A stretch of 64,000 nt of DNA, from the NCBI RefSeq assembly GCF_964340395.1, contig NC_135549.1, positions 30,290,832 to 30,354,831 on the forward strand, read 5' to 3'. Shown here in pieces: positions 53,690 to 64,000 of this stretch. The position numbers were made by a program, and so were the translations under genes. How positions within the stretch are numbered: the stretch's first letter is position 1; each line of letters starts with the position of its first letter. This stretch comes from Glandiceps talaboti. Its lineage: Eukaryota; Hemichordata; Enteropneusta; Spengelidae. Below the pieces are notes generated by a model. The model was not told the origin of the DNA. It saw only the letters and a program-made list of their open reading frames with translations, and made no database searches.

Positions 53690-56622
53690 ACACATATAAT
53701 TTTAGTGGCAAAGGAATGACATACATGACACTTTCTCCTGTGACCTTATCAAAACATGCCACAAACATTCCTTGTATTCTCTGTACAGGGATGGATGATG
53801 CAGGGCCAGATATTTCGTAGGCATCTTTACACCACACTTCCACTGGTTCACCAAAGTAAGTATGAGCTGGGTGGTTTTGAAACAAACGCACTTTTGCAAT
53901 AATTACTAGTTTTTGGTTTACCATTGACATTCAGAAACTGTGAAAAAATGTACTCAAGAACCCCTGGTCTAGCATCTTTACTTGAAAGATCTATTGCACC
54001 TCCATGAGTACATCATTTGGCTAAAATCAATGATGATCTTTTGTGACGAGTATGTTCTGAGCCTAAGACCTCTCCCATTACTTTGACTGCTACACATGTC
54101 TTAATATATCACTGACTTGACATACATTATTTCCAAATACACTTGTGTACATGGTTTCCAGACAATTTACCCATGTCTCATCAAGAAATTCCATACAAAA
54201 AGGCCCTACCATTTGAAATAAATGCATTGTTTGTGCAATACTAACTGTATTCAGTTCAACATTACCTTGAGACAAATGCCCAAGTTGAACGATGGATTTC
54301 TCATCATGAAAGATTTCAGCTAATGACCCATAATTGCTATCAAGAGGAAAATACTTATCAAAATCACTTTGAAATTCACTTGGCCTACACACGCTACGAA
54401 GAAATTGCTCATTCAGAAATTTGCGCATTATTTGTATTTCTACAGATCTGCGACTACAACAGAGTTCAGCAAGTATACCATTATATCGTTCGTATGGAAA
54501 TGTTCAAAAGGAATACACAGGACCATAGTCCAAAATACAGTCTACTAAATGTGTATGGTAGTGCATATTTGGTGTCACTAAATTTGGACCATAAATCTTT
54601 TCAAATTCACGACAACAATGCATAAGGAAAGCACTCCCTTTGGTTATGTTGCTTATAGAAAACTGGGGAACAAAGCAATCGACATGCTAGTACAAAAAGA
54701 CGCCACACTGTTAACTCTTTGGTGCGCAAAATACCTTTCAAGGAAAACACAGAAAACAATACAATCCAATGTTTCCATTGATCAGCAGTAAACCCTCCAA
54801 AATTACTTGCAATTTTCAGTGGCATTCTCCCCATGCTTGAAGGAACGTTAGTGCTGCCAATCTTTCCTTGGATAAGAATAAGCTGTACACATGATATTCT
54901 GGGTTTATCTTTGTTTAACCAGACATTTTTCATTATGTGCTTTCCAGTGCCAAGGAACAGATTATGAAGTTGATCAATTACATGGTATCTAACACAATCA
55001 AAATATGAAAGTTTCATCAAAGCTGTATATCGTACCCCGTACTGAGATATTAGTATATTTTGACCTGTCAATGTTGTCCCCTGTTCAATCTCCTCTACTT
55101 AGGACCGTTGTTTAAAATTGTGTCTGATAGGATTAGCCTCAAAGCCACTAAAATCAACTTTCTCACCAAAACCCCCGTTTTGAATTCTTTTTCACACTTA
55201 TTAGAGCACCCCTATTTAGCCATATGTCCTACAAAACCACACAGCTTTCTTGTTGCTGGTACATCTGCAAGGCTGCATGGAAGCTACTGGTTACCTTCTT
55301 AACACAGTCATTAAAAGTACATATGATACTGTCATTCCACAAAATCTGCATTTCATGTATAAATGGTTCAAGAAATGAATTTATGTTGAGGTTTGGTTCA
55401 TGTGGCCCAGGCAGCAACCCAACAATCATGATGTTTTCCATTTTGTAAAGCTCTGCTCTTGGAAGATTTAGTGTTACCAAGTACAAGGCCCCAACACTAT
55501 ATTTATATGTTTATATGGTGAAAACCAGTCTAAATTGAGTTGCATAGCATAATTATGAGGATCACTAAGGAAAGGCTCTCCGTTAACGACTTGATACTCT
55601 TTCCAAAAAATACAATCATACACATCAGAAAGTACACCTGGAGAGGAGTGTCTGTTGCGCCACAATTCACAAGCTTTTACAAAACCACTTTTTTAGACTT
55701 GATAAAGACTCATGTACAGATTTGTAACAATACACTTTGAATGGATACAAACGTTTCTTGTTTCCAGTCAGTTCAACTTCGTTTAATAATAGCGCCCCAC
55801 ATGGTTGTCTTTGTTTTCTTTGTTTATGATGAGGAAATCTAACGTGTACATTCAAGGGGTACATTTCTCCTACGTTTGTAACATTCTTCAAACGTATAGA
55901 CTGCACTACACTTGGGACAAACAACATACTTTATAAAGTTGTCACTACTATTAAGTCACAAAGACTGTTTCAGTTTGTACAAAGTTCTAGGTAGGAGCAC
56001 AGAAAGAGCTGCAAGACACGGAAAAAGATATCGTAGAACTGTGAAAAACGTTCAAAAAAATCCTATAATTAGTGACATACATGCATCTGATATAGTATGA
56101 AAGTGCCACAAGTAGGAGAGGAAAAGACAAAACCGGTTAGCTAATGCCAACATGGTCGGATCATTTGATTCCTCATCAGATGCTAAAATAAACATTTCAC
56201 TTGAATCTAACTGTTCTCTGAAGTCCTCATTTTAGTTCTGTTTCATCAACATTTTCCCAAATTTCAAATTTGTTGCCTTCTGGTGTGCAAAGATTTTCCT
56301 CATCATTCTCAGGCTCCATGAAGTGTACCCGGTCTTCTTCCTCTATAAAGCTATCCACGTTCTTTTCAATTCCACCTGCCAGAAAGTCACTCGAACTGTC
56401 TTGTCATAAGTGATTGGCATTAAAATAGCTCTGATTGTCATTGCAGTCATCGTCACCAAAGTCTACCATGGTTGGTATTTCAGAGCTTTGACAGTCACTC
56501 TCATCATCAACTCTGGTCCATGCATTTGATTTGTCATTGAAATACTCTCGGCGGTGTCGCTTGTACACTTTCACAACCACTTCATTGTCACAATGAGGAC
56601 AATACTTTCTTTTGGAATCCAT
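53690..56622 (-). pseudogene. EnSpm/CACTA (TNP2-like) transposase, left copy
   Basis: The minus strand starts at ATG 56622: MDSKRKYCPHCDNEVVVKVY (a CxxC head). It reaches a TGA after NANHL at 56404 and continues in pieces: FLSYLWHFHTISDACMSLII; VVQSIRLKNVTNVGEMYPLN; RQPCGALLLNEVELTGNKKR, LYPFKVYCYKSV; GVLSDVYDCIFWKEYQ; NYAMQLNLDWFSPYKH; NLPRAELYKMENIMIVGLLP, GPHEPNLNINSFLEPFI; DQLHNLFLGTGKHIMKNVWL; FGGFTADQWKHWIVLFSVF; and a C-terminal IPVQRIQGMFVACFDK. CPKC...(L)YPFKxYCYxS, NxDWFxPxKH, N(L/I)PRxxR and VG(L/V)(L/I)PGPxEP, then LFLGTxKHxxKxxW, are the animal EnSpm/TNP2 transposase. Stops and frameshifts break it into at least six frames. Confidence 0.85.
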
Positions 56623-57300
56623 TTCCCCCCTGGAAAAAATTAAACGAGAATAAGGTATTAATAAAATGATACATAATTAAGTCTTCTTTTATAGTAGGAA
56701 GAATTTTGAAGCAGTCTGTATTTGAAGAAATATTTATAAATATATTACTCCTAAACTACTAGAAGCCAAGAACAGTAGCCCAGACCCTGCTATTACAATT
56801 CTATAAGTGGAGGAAAATGTGTTGACACATTTAGAGTAGCTAGTGTATAATATACTGCTTGCACATTAATGTAAATTGTAAATGCAAATTAATATGCTAA
56901 TATTTATGCAAATTAGCCGTCGCTTAATTTGTTCATCTGTGTTTCCCTACGTTATTAAGAAGATAACGTAGGGTGAAATCGGAATAGACTAGTAATGTAT
57001 GAATATAACGTACAGTAAAATCAGAATATGGTTGTCAGGAACTAGACTAGGAAATCATGACGTACGAAACACGTCAGCCATGTTTATGCTTGAGTTCTTA
57101 GAATAACACTAAAAATTACACCATTGTTAACTTTTAACTTGCGTATAGTGTTACAGTGAGTGATCGTGTCTCTGATCACGTCCAAATGTGTGTTGGATTT
57201 TAGACGAAGCGACGTAAAGTAAAGTCTGAAGAAAATTTACGACATTGTATCAAATGTCAGACATTTTGTTTAAAAATAGTCAAGGCATAATTTAGCAGAA
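55261..57300. repeat. Left arm of a 2-kb inverted repeat
   Basis: Inverted counterpart of 58580-60612, with small differences only. It covers the 5' half of the EnSpm transposase and about 680 bases upstream. That upstream region contains an inner palindrome CCCTACGTTAT-TAAGAAG-ATAACGTAGGG at 56945-56973. Confidence 0.9.
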
Positions 57301-58579
57301 AAATACCCCCAACTTTGCGATTCAGATCAGAGTGGCTTCCGTCTATTTGCATTTACGTGGGAATTGTAGCGTTTGCTTCCAGTTAAATGTCGGAACCCAA
57401 AAACTACAAAAACAGAAAAAAAGTCCTCAAAATCACGTCGAATGCTACAATTAGTGCAGTTACTCTGCCTCAAATATCGCCTTACTTTACGTGATGCAAC
57501 GTAACATCGCAACTTCATACATAAATAACGGCCCCTAATTTGGATTAAAAGATTATCGCAACAGCAAATGAGTGACATCATCACATCAAGGGAAAAGCAG
57601 GGATTCTAGTCTGTTTTTTAGTGGTCTGAGGTTTATTGTTTTACTGTGTGGACAAAGAATTGCTGTAAACATCACTCAGAACTTTGTGATTTGACCAATT
57701 GCAAGAAGTTGCAACTGACCTGGTTTGACTGACGACCTTTCATTTTCTTACTCTTACATGGCAAACAGAAACATGAGAGTGCAAAGATGTTCCTAATTAT
57801 CGAAGTTCAAATTTTTTTTTTTTAATTTTCATTCGGAATGAAATAGTCAAAAGTTTGTATGAATGATGTGGTCAACACAACATACAATGTCAAATGTTCT
57901 GAGAATATTCGGTCAATAGTCAAATTAGCACATATCAAACCGTAGCAAGAGTTTTCAAATATGTATTACCAAAAATATGCAAATAACTAATTAAAACTAT
58001 TGGCTATATCAAAAATATTTTCAGGACTAATGCACTTCGGTATCACAAATGTATGTCTACAGTTACATAGAATTCAAAGCCTGCACTGCAAAAATTATTG
58101 AATCTTACGATATTTACCAAAATCTAGCCAGTTCTTGTAGTTAGGAGTTAGAAGATGTGTACTACATTTCATTAGAATTGATGCAGTAGATTTTGAGATT
58201 TTGTGCCCACTCACAGACACAGACACACAGATACAGACAGAAGCATAACATTACACTCCCTTGTGGGAGGTAAAAACAATATTTGAAGTTATTATATTTT
58301 AAGGACAAGAATTCTGGCTGACAATGTGCGCTTGGTTCTCCATCCTCAACAGAAATAGCAGACAAATATTTCACGAATTGTAAATGAAAATAATGACAGA
58401 AGTGCATGTGTTATTAGCAACACATGCAGTACCTGGCATTAAAGTTCTCAATAAGAAATTACTTTCCTGGATCTAGATATTTTCAAAGGTCCTACATGTA
58501 GAAAAGAGTGTACACTTGATATACAAGTAGTACACACAGCCACATTCCAATTCCTAGACAGAAAATCCCCAGTTTACCA
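57301..58579. other. Spacer between the inverted EnSpm arms
   Basis: About 1.28 kb, unique in this window. A minus-strand frame (57327-57584, Arg/Cys-rich) and another at 58162-58407 lack motifs. No end structure of a transposon is visible at either border (the shared sequence ends at TTTAGCAGAA). Confidence 0.5.
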
Positions 58580-60612
58580 TTCTGCTAAATTATGCCTTGA
58601 CTATTTTTAAACAAAATGTCTGACATTTGATACAATGTCGTAAATTTTCATCAGACTTTACTTTACGTCGCGTCGTCTAAAATCCAACACACAATTGGAC
58701 GTGATCAGAGACACGATCACTCACTGTAACACTATGCGCAAGTTAAAAGTTAACAATGGTGTAATTTTTAGTGTTATTCTAAGAACTCAAGCATAAACAT
58801 GGCTGACGTGTTTCGTACGTCATGATTTCCTAGTCTAGTTCCTGACAACCATATTCTGATTTTACTCTACGTTATATTCATACATTACTAGTCTATTCCG
58901 ATTTCACCCTACGTTATCTTCTTAATAACGTAGGGAAACACAGATGAACAAATTAAGCGATGGCTAATTTGCATAAATATTAGCATATTAATTTGCATTT
59001 ATTTACATAAATATGCAAGCAGTATATTATACACTAGGTACTCCAAATGTGTCAACACATTTTCCTCCACTTATAGAATTGTAATAGCAGGGACTGGGCT
59101 AATGTTCTTGGCTACTAGTAGTTTAGGAGTAATATATTTATAAATATTTCTTCAAATACAGACTGCTTCAAAATTCTTCCTACTATAAAAGAAGACTTAA
59201 TTATGTATCATTTTATTAATACCTTATTCTCGTTTAATTTTTTCCAGGGGGAAATGGATTCCAAAAGAAAGTATTGTCCTCATTGTGATAATGAAGTGGT
59301 TGTGAAAGTGTACAAGTGACACCGCCGAGAGTTTTTCAATGACAAATCAAATACATGGACCAGAGTTGATGATGAGAGTGACTGTCAAAGCTCTGAAATA
59401 CCAACCATGGTAGACTTTGGTGACGATGACTGCAATGACAATCAGAGCTATTTTAATGCTAATCACTTATGACAAGACAGTTCGAGTGACTTTCTGGCAG
59501 GTGGAATTGAAAAGAACGTGGATAGCTTTATTCAAGGACTAGAGGAAGAAGACCGGGTACACTTCATGGAGCCTGAGAATGATGAGGAAAATCTTTGCAC
59601 ACCAGAAGGCAACAAATTTGAAATTTGGGAAAATGTTGATGAAACAGAACTAAAATGAGGACTTCAGAGAACAGTTAGATTCAAGTGAAATGTTTATTTT
59701 AGCATCTGATGAGAAATCAAATGATCCGACCATGTTGGCATTAGCTAACCGGTTTTGTCTTTTCCTCTCCTACTTGTGGCACTTTCATACTATATCAGAT
59801 GCATGTATGTCACTAATTATAGGATTTTTTTGAACGTTTTTCACAGTTCTAGGATATCTTTTTCCGTGTCTTGCACCTCTTTCTGTGCTCCTACCTAGAA
59901 CTTTGTACAAACTGAAAGTCTTTGTGACTTAATAGTGACAACTTTATAAAGTATGTTGTTTGTCCCAAGTGTAGTGCAGTCTATACGTTTGAAGAATGTT
60001 ACAAACGTAGGAGAAATGTACACCTTGAATGTACACGTTAGATTTCCTCATCATAAACAAAGAAAACAAAGACAACCATGTGGGCCGCTATTATTAAACG
60101 AAGTTGAACTGACTGGAAACAAGAAACGTTTGTATCCATTCAAAGTGTATTGTTACAAATCTGTACATGAGTCTTTATCAAGTCTAAAAAAGTGGTTTTG
60201 TAAAAGCTTGTGAATTGTGGCGCAACAGACACTCCTCTCCAGGTGTACTTTCTGATGTGTATGATTGTATTTTTTGGAAAGAGTATCAAGTCGTTAACGG
60301 AGAGCCTTTCCTTAGTGATCCTCACAATTATGCTATGCAACTCAATTTAGACTGGTTTTCACCATATAAACATATAAATATAGTGTTGGGGCCTTGTACT
60401 TGGTAACACTAAATCTTCCAAGAGCAGAGCGTTACAAAAAGGAAAACATCATGATTGTTGGGTTGCTGCCTGGGCCACATGAACCAAACCTCAACATAAA
60501 TTCATTTCTTGAACCATTTATACATGAAATGCAGATTTTGTGGAATGACAGTATCATATGTACTTTTGTGTTAAGAAGGTAACCAGTAGATTCCATGCAG
60601 CCTTGCAGATGT
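58580..60612. repeat. Right arm of a 2-kb inverted repeat
   Basis: Mirror of 55261-57300. Differences include a 9-base insertion near 59532, a 7-base loss near 60567 and scattered substitutions. It ends at CCTTGCAGATGT within transposase coding, where the left copy continues. Confidence 0.9.
59254..60590 (+). pseudogene. EnSpm/CACTA transposase, right (inverted, 3'-truncated) copy
   Basis: ATG 59254 follows an acceptor-like TTTTTTCCAG and reads MDSKRKYCPHCDNEVVVKVY K, then a TGA where the left copy has CGA (Arg), then HRREFFNDKS. The TGA after NANHL is shared with the left copy. Later blocks match the left copy: RQPCGPLLLNEVELTGNKKR, SPGVLSDVYDCIFWKEYQ, DWFSPYKHINIVLG and GPHEPNLNINSFLEPFI. 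A 7-base deletion near 60567 breaks the frame, and the arm ends at 60612, so the LFLGTGKH half is missing. Confidence 0.85.
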
Positions 60613-61168
60613 TAGGGAGGCCAATGCTGATAAGCCTGTTCAGGCTATTTTGAAACCCTTATAAATACAAAATAAAAGGTAGCTTTCTATCATCATCACT
60701 TTCTTTCCTAAATAAAGTTATTTGTTTCCAATAAAATGTTGTTTTAAATCATCACTGATTGTCCGACTCTTAGCTAAAACGGTCTAAAATCGGGAAGAAT
60801 TCTTGTACTCCGTGTGTTTGTGTACGCGACTTGTAAAGGAATGATACGAAAGGGCGCCCTCAGTGAGGGTCGGTGTAGATGTTTTTTAAACAACTTTTTC
60901 GATTGGATAGTTAACCCCCATTCCGCATGAATACTACAAGGATTTTCAGATGACAGATCTTTAAAGGCCTTGGCTTGGAGTTTTACTACATGACGGTTCC
61001 TTCAGCGTGAACGGCAAGAGGAGAGCTCAATGACATTGGTAAATATCGTTTATTTTCACAATATCCTGCATCAATTATCGTCATAATTTGAAAAACGGAA
61101 CCCCAATATTTTGAATCTGTGATATTCATTGTATATTCTGTCAACATTTCAGAGAGATCCGATCAAAA
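60613..61168. other. Unannotated stretch upstream of a candidate first exon
   Basis: No gene or repeat recognised. If the exon at 61169 is real, this would hold its promoter; no TATA box is evident. Confidence 0.35.
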
Positions 61169-61281
61169 ATGTTCGCGCGGATCCATTTAGCAGACCCTGT
61201 AGACGACTCAGAAGTACCTACAATAACATGGCGACGGACGCCAAGCATGTCCCTTGTACAGCGTGGCTTCGATCCTTACAC
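61169..61281 (+). CDS. Candidate first exon of an unrecognised gene
   Basis: ATG at 61169 gives MFARIHLADPVDDSEVPTIT, WRRTPSMSLVQRGFDPYT, ending at a strong donor AC|GTAAGT (intron from 61282). The composition is protein-like and the surrounding frames are not. It joins in phase to an exon at 61614-61699. It lies about 1.7 kb upstream of the transposon-like gene on the same strand at 62.9-64 kb and may be that gene's 5' end. No family recognised. Confidence 0.4.
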
Positions 61282-61613
61282 GTAAGTGTTGTTTAGGTGA
61301 TCTTTTCGTTTCGTTTAAGTCGACTGCTTTAGTTATTGTTTCATTTATAAAGTTTTATAATCAATTATGTTTCCTTTTTATTCAGATTTGCCCATTTTTG
61401 TGTGTTTTCTCGATACTACAGTGTCACATACAAAATCGCACAATCACTTCCGGCTGTTCCGAGTGTTCGATTCGAATCGTGACACAAGCGTTTCTTCCTT
61501 TTCGTTTGTATTGTTATTTTCGTTTGATTGTGAATCCACCGTTATAACAAGGATTATCGTTTCATAGTCTGTTGAATTTATTTTTTATTGATGTAATTTT
61601 TATTTCAGTTCAG

Positions 61614-61699
61614 TTCAATCGCTGTGATGATGAAAGACTTGTTTCCAGATGAAAACAACATTTCACATTTCAACAACCATAATCGTTTATTTTGTTATT
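61614..61699 (+). CDS. Candidate second exon
   Basis: An acceptor TATTTCAGTTCAG ends at 61613 and a donor TATT|GTAAGT starts at 61700. In phase with the exon at 61169-61281, the join (phase 2) reads DPYTSIAVMMKDLFPDENNI, SHFNNHNRLFCY with no stop. A possible third exon begins after TTTTAG at 62613, where its frame is uncertain. Confidence 0.35.
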
Positions 61700-62111
61700 G
61701 TAAGTTTTTTTTCAAGTTGTAATACTGGTGGTGGATTCTTTTATTGCTTTTGTGTGGTTTCTCATTCTGCCATAGCTTATTAAATGTAAATTCATTCAGT
61801 AGCTGTAAATTATTTTAGTAGCTGTTGCTTGTAAATTTGTTGAGAACATGTTTTGGTCTTATAATGTACACACATTTCTGAAGATTGGTGAACACATTGA
61901 AAATCTTACTTTTTCATTTTCTTTGTTTCTGTTACAACATTAGAAAATACCTGGTATTTCTCATTTATCAGGGTTTGTGTGTATGTGTTCAGTAATATTC
62001 ACTCCTATATTTTTCACTGCACCCAAAGTATTTTGCTTTTGCTTTTGAAGTGCATGTTGAATGTAACACATTTAGTTATGGTATAATTGAGGTGGATATA
62101 TATATATATAT

Positions 62112-62313
62112 AACTCGGTGAGTATCAATCTGCTAAGACAGTGCTCTATACCGCAGTGGCAGAGCGTAATAGTTTTGGTAGTACTGGAACTCTTTCTTGG
62201 GTGTAACTCGGAGTTTCACGCATATTGCGATCATCAGACACTCAGAGTGTCTGATGATCGCAATATGCGTGAAACTCCGAGTTACACCCAAGAAAGAGTT
62301 CCAGTACTACCAA

Positions 62314-62319
<6 letters not shown>
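62112..62319. mobile_element. Perfect palindromic element in a (TA)n array
   Basis: 62112-62168 is the 57-base module also found at 36023-36079. 62169-62319 is a perfect palindrome of 151 bases, centred on A 62244 with 75-base arms and no spacer; the left arm begins ATAGTTTTGGTAGTACTGGA. (TA)n flanks both sides (62097-62111; 62319-62403). The expected mirror of the 57-base module is absent on the right. No coding capacity. Confidence 0.9.
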
Positions 62320-62405
<86 letters not shown>

Positions 62406-62899
62406 TTTTATACGAACAGTAGCTGACAAATTTGATATTCAAAGCATAATTCATATGGTTTTTTTCTCTATCATGTTGAAATGTCTATTGTCATTTTTGT
62501 GTTACATGGATTGCTACTGTACTGTGGAGGTGAATTTATCAAATGTTGGAGTTGCTGTCCCATTACTTGTAAACCATTCAATAGAACTAATTTTATTTTC
62601 ATTTTTCATTTTAGATCCAGTATACTGGAAGAGTGCACTATTGGTGCTCAAATGCCAATGTCGAATAAAGACATTCTGGAGCTTTACTTCACCAGTAAAA
62701 GGTTTGGATAGCTGTTTCGCTGCAATCCCTTCACTCTCCTCCTTACCTGGCTACAACGGTTTGCTGCGACCAACACAACAAACAGGACAGAGACTCAGCT
62801 ACGTGCAAAGTGTACAAAGACAAATAAAAAACACGAACAACTTGTAAGAAAATTTCAGAAAAGCCGAAATCAGAAAAATTCTGCAACTCTGCATGGGAA

Positions 62900-64000
62900 C
62901 ATTATGTCTTACCTGATTAAACAGTTACATGGGGCCAAAGTTTTCCAATTGATAGAGAAGCTGCTGCCATTTTCCTCGATGGTATTGTTAGTGAGTTAAA
63001 AGAGCAGTTGAAAGAGAAGACTGAGAAAGAGAAGGAGCTGCAGGAAACAATTAACAACTTGACATCTCTGGAAACCAAAGAAAAGGGTGGCCTATACAAA
63101 ACTGAAATAAGACTAGTTAGGAGTCAGTTCAAACCAGATTGAATCTGTAATACGAACAGTACTAGGGCACCTCTCTCCAATGGATTTGAAAAATGTCAAA
63201 TTGCCAAAAAGATCTACAGCACAGAAATTAAAGTGTGAAGCAGGGCAGCTTGCCACATTGAGGGGATTAGTGGAATGGTCAAAACGAGAAAACAAAGATG
63301 TTGCCTATATGACAGACAAAACTACAAAAGGCCAGCTTGAATGGCTCACTCATAAAGTGGTCCTGTCTCCAAGCCATGATGAATGTGACACCGGCTCCCG
63401 AACTGTATTCACTCTCGGTCTCACACCCATAGCTGGAGGCAAAGCTCAAGATACTCTAGATGACCTTCGAAAGTTACTTTCAGAACTTCAGAGACTAGGC
63501 ACAGACATGAATTTGCAAGATGTGGAAGAAACATATAATGTTATGAATTTCAAAGCAAGAATGTCAGATAGAGCTGCAACAGAAGGAAAGTTAACGAAAC
63601 TGCTATGTGAAATGAAGACAGAAGAATTAGAACGGCTAGTACCAACATGGAATGAAATGACTGAAACAGAAAGAGATGAAAAAATAAGAATTCATGCATT
63701 CACATGTGGTGCACACAAATTGACAAACATGACTGAAGCCATGAATAAAGCTGCTGTTAAATACCTGTATGCTGATGATCATGATAGCAGTTTCAGGATG
63801 AATGCATGGTGTTTAGAAGCACATTTATGAAGCGGACAAATTGCTGTGTGAACAGAGTAAAAAGGAATATGCAAAAGGCAAAGACTTTAAGGCATTCTGT
63901 TTGTCTCAGGACACACTCAAGCAATTGGCCTCACAGCTATTTACTCCTATTGTTGGGTCTTGGTACCTAATCTACTTTCATAATAGCCTCCCAACGTATG
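62900..64000 (+). pseudogene. Transposon-like gene running off the right edge
   Basis: First block (about 62947-63118): DREAAAIFLDGIVSELKEQL and KEKTEKEKELQETINNLTSL, a coiled coil. After a frame change near 63120: ESVIRTVLGHLSPMDLKNVK, LPKRSTAQKLKCEAGQLATL (63143 onward), AYMTDKTTKGQLEWLTHKVV, RTVFTLGLTPIAGGKAQDTL, ARMSDRAATEGKLTKLLCEM and FTCGAHKLTNMTEAMNKAA. A second shift at about 63825 leads to YEADKLLCEQSKKEYAKGKD and LSQDTLKQLASQLFTPIVGS to the end of the window. The layout (coiled coil, LPKxSTAxxL..E.GQLA, D.TTK, SDRAATxxxLxxLL, CxxHxLxxL) matches an unnamed invertebrate and fish protein family that I infer to be transposase-derived, with SDRAAT in the place of a catalytic Asp. Two frameshifts argue for a pseudogene. 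Confidence 0.6.

Noticed and set aside
62251-62278. Hammerhead-ribozyme-like core: CTGATGA, a short CGCA/TGCG stem, then GAAAC in the palindrome arm
   Set aside because: Stem III could form and a U-H cleavage dinucleotide follows it, but no stem I can pair beside CTGATGA; the long palindrome explains the pairing and the core match is coincidental.

Overview
This window reads as nuclear DNA of a marine invertebrate animal. It is AT-rich and intron-bearing, with GT/AG splice sites around short exons. It has many simple repeats and a dense, varied load of transposons: Penelope, CR1/L2-like LINEs, Ty3/gypsy, EnSpm/CACTA, MULE, pogo/Tigger, Helentron-associated elements, a tRNA-derived SINE and foldback MITEs. 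This mix is typical of hemichordates, lancelets and molluscs. I cannot name the species. No rRNA, tRNA gene or intact conserved housekeeping gene was recognised.

Layout. 0.2-3 kb: a small foldback and a decayed MULE-type transposase (minus). 3.5-5.1 kb: two Penelope remnants facing tail to tail, with a 91-bp tandem repeat between them. 5.1-6.4, 12.0-12.5, 14.3-15.4 and 21.8-22.5 kb: four copies of one Helentron-associated family (A) with ~151-bp core repeats. 8.0-8.7 kb: a decayed DDE-like gene. 8.7-10.4 and 17.2-19.6 kb: a second family (B), the later copy carrying a nested MITE. 11.2-11.7 kb: an integrase-like pseudogene. 12.7 kb: an orphan SAM-like exon. 13.0-14.1 kb: a pogo transposase pseudogene. 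19.7-20.2 kb: a Cys-rich pseudogene. 22.5-24.7 kb: the best candidate for ordinary host genes, a divergent pair: a two-exon gene on the minus strand and a secretory first exon on the plus strand, with a CRE at its start and a SINE in the minus-strand intron.

27.7-29.6 kb: a Tigger-like element whose empty site survives in a neighbouring duplicate. 29.8-30.0 kb: a possible first exon. 33.0-33.5 kb: a PML-like exonuclease pseudogene. 35.0-35.5 kb: a HIRAN gene with a 5-bp frameshifting duplication and CCAAT/octamer upstream sites. 36.3-40.3 kb: a second, much fuller MULE gene whose SWIM zinc finger is split by a 1376-bp TIR element that carries an unrecognised 200-codon ORF.

42.2-43.1 kb: gypsy RNase H remnant abutting a TatD-like nuclease remnant, then a 77+55-bp higher-order satellite. 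45.0-45.6 kb: a third hairpin-headed repeat family (C). 47.0-49.4 kb: a gypsy gag-protease-RT remnant broken by a LINE, with a second LINE beside it. 51 kb: another Cys-rich remnant. 53-60.6 kb: an EnSpm transposase copy on the minus strand and a second on the plus strand, forming a ~2.03-kb inverted repeat around a 1.28-kb spacer. 61.2-64 kb: two candidate exons, a perfect 151-bp palindrome set in a (TA)n array, and a transposon-like gene that runs off the right edge.

Most coding sequence is therefore dead mobile-element sequence. The elements are nested in a readable order (TIR element in MULE, LINE in gypsy, MITE in Helentron-like element, Tigger in a duplicated unique segment), which gives relative ages.
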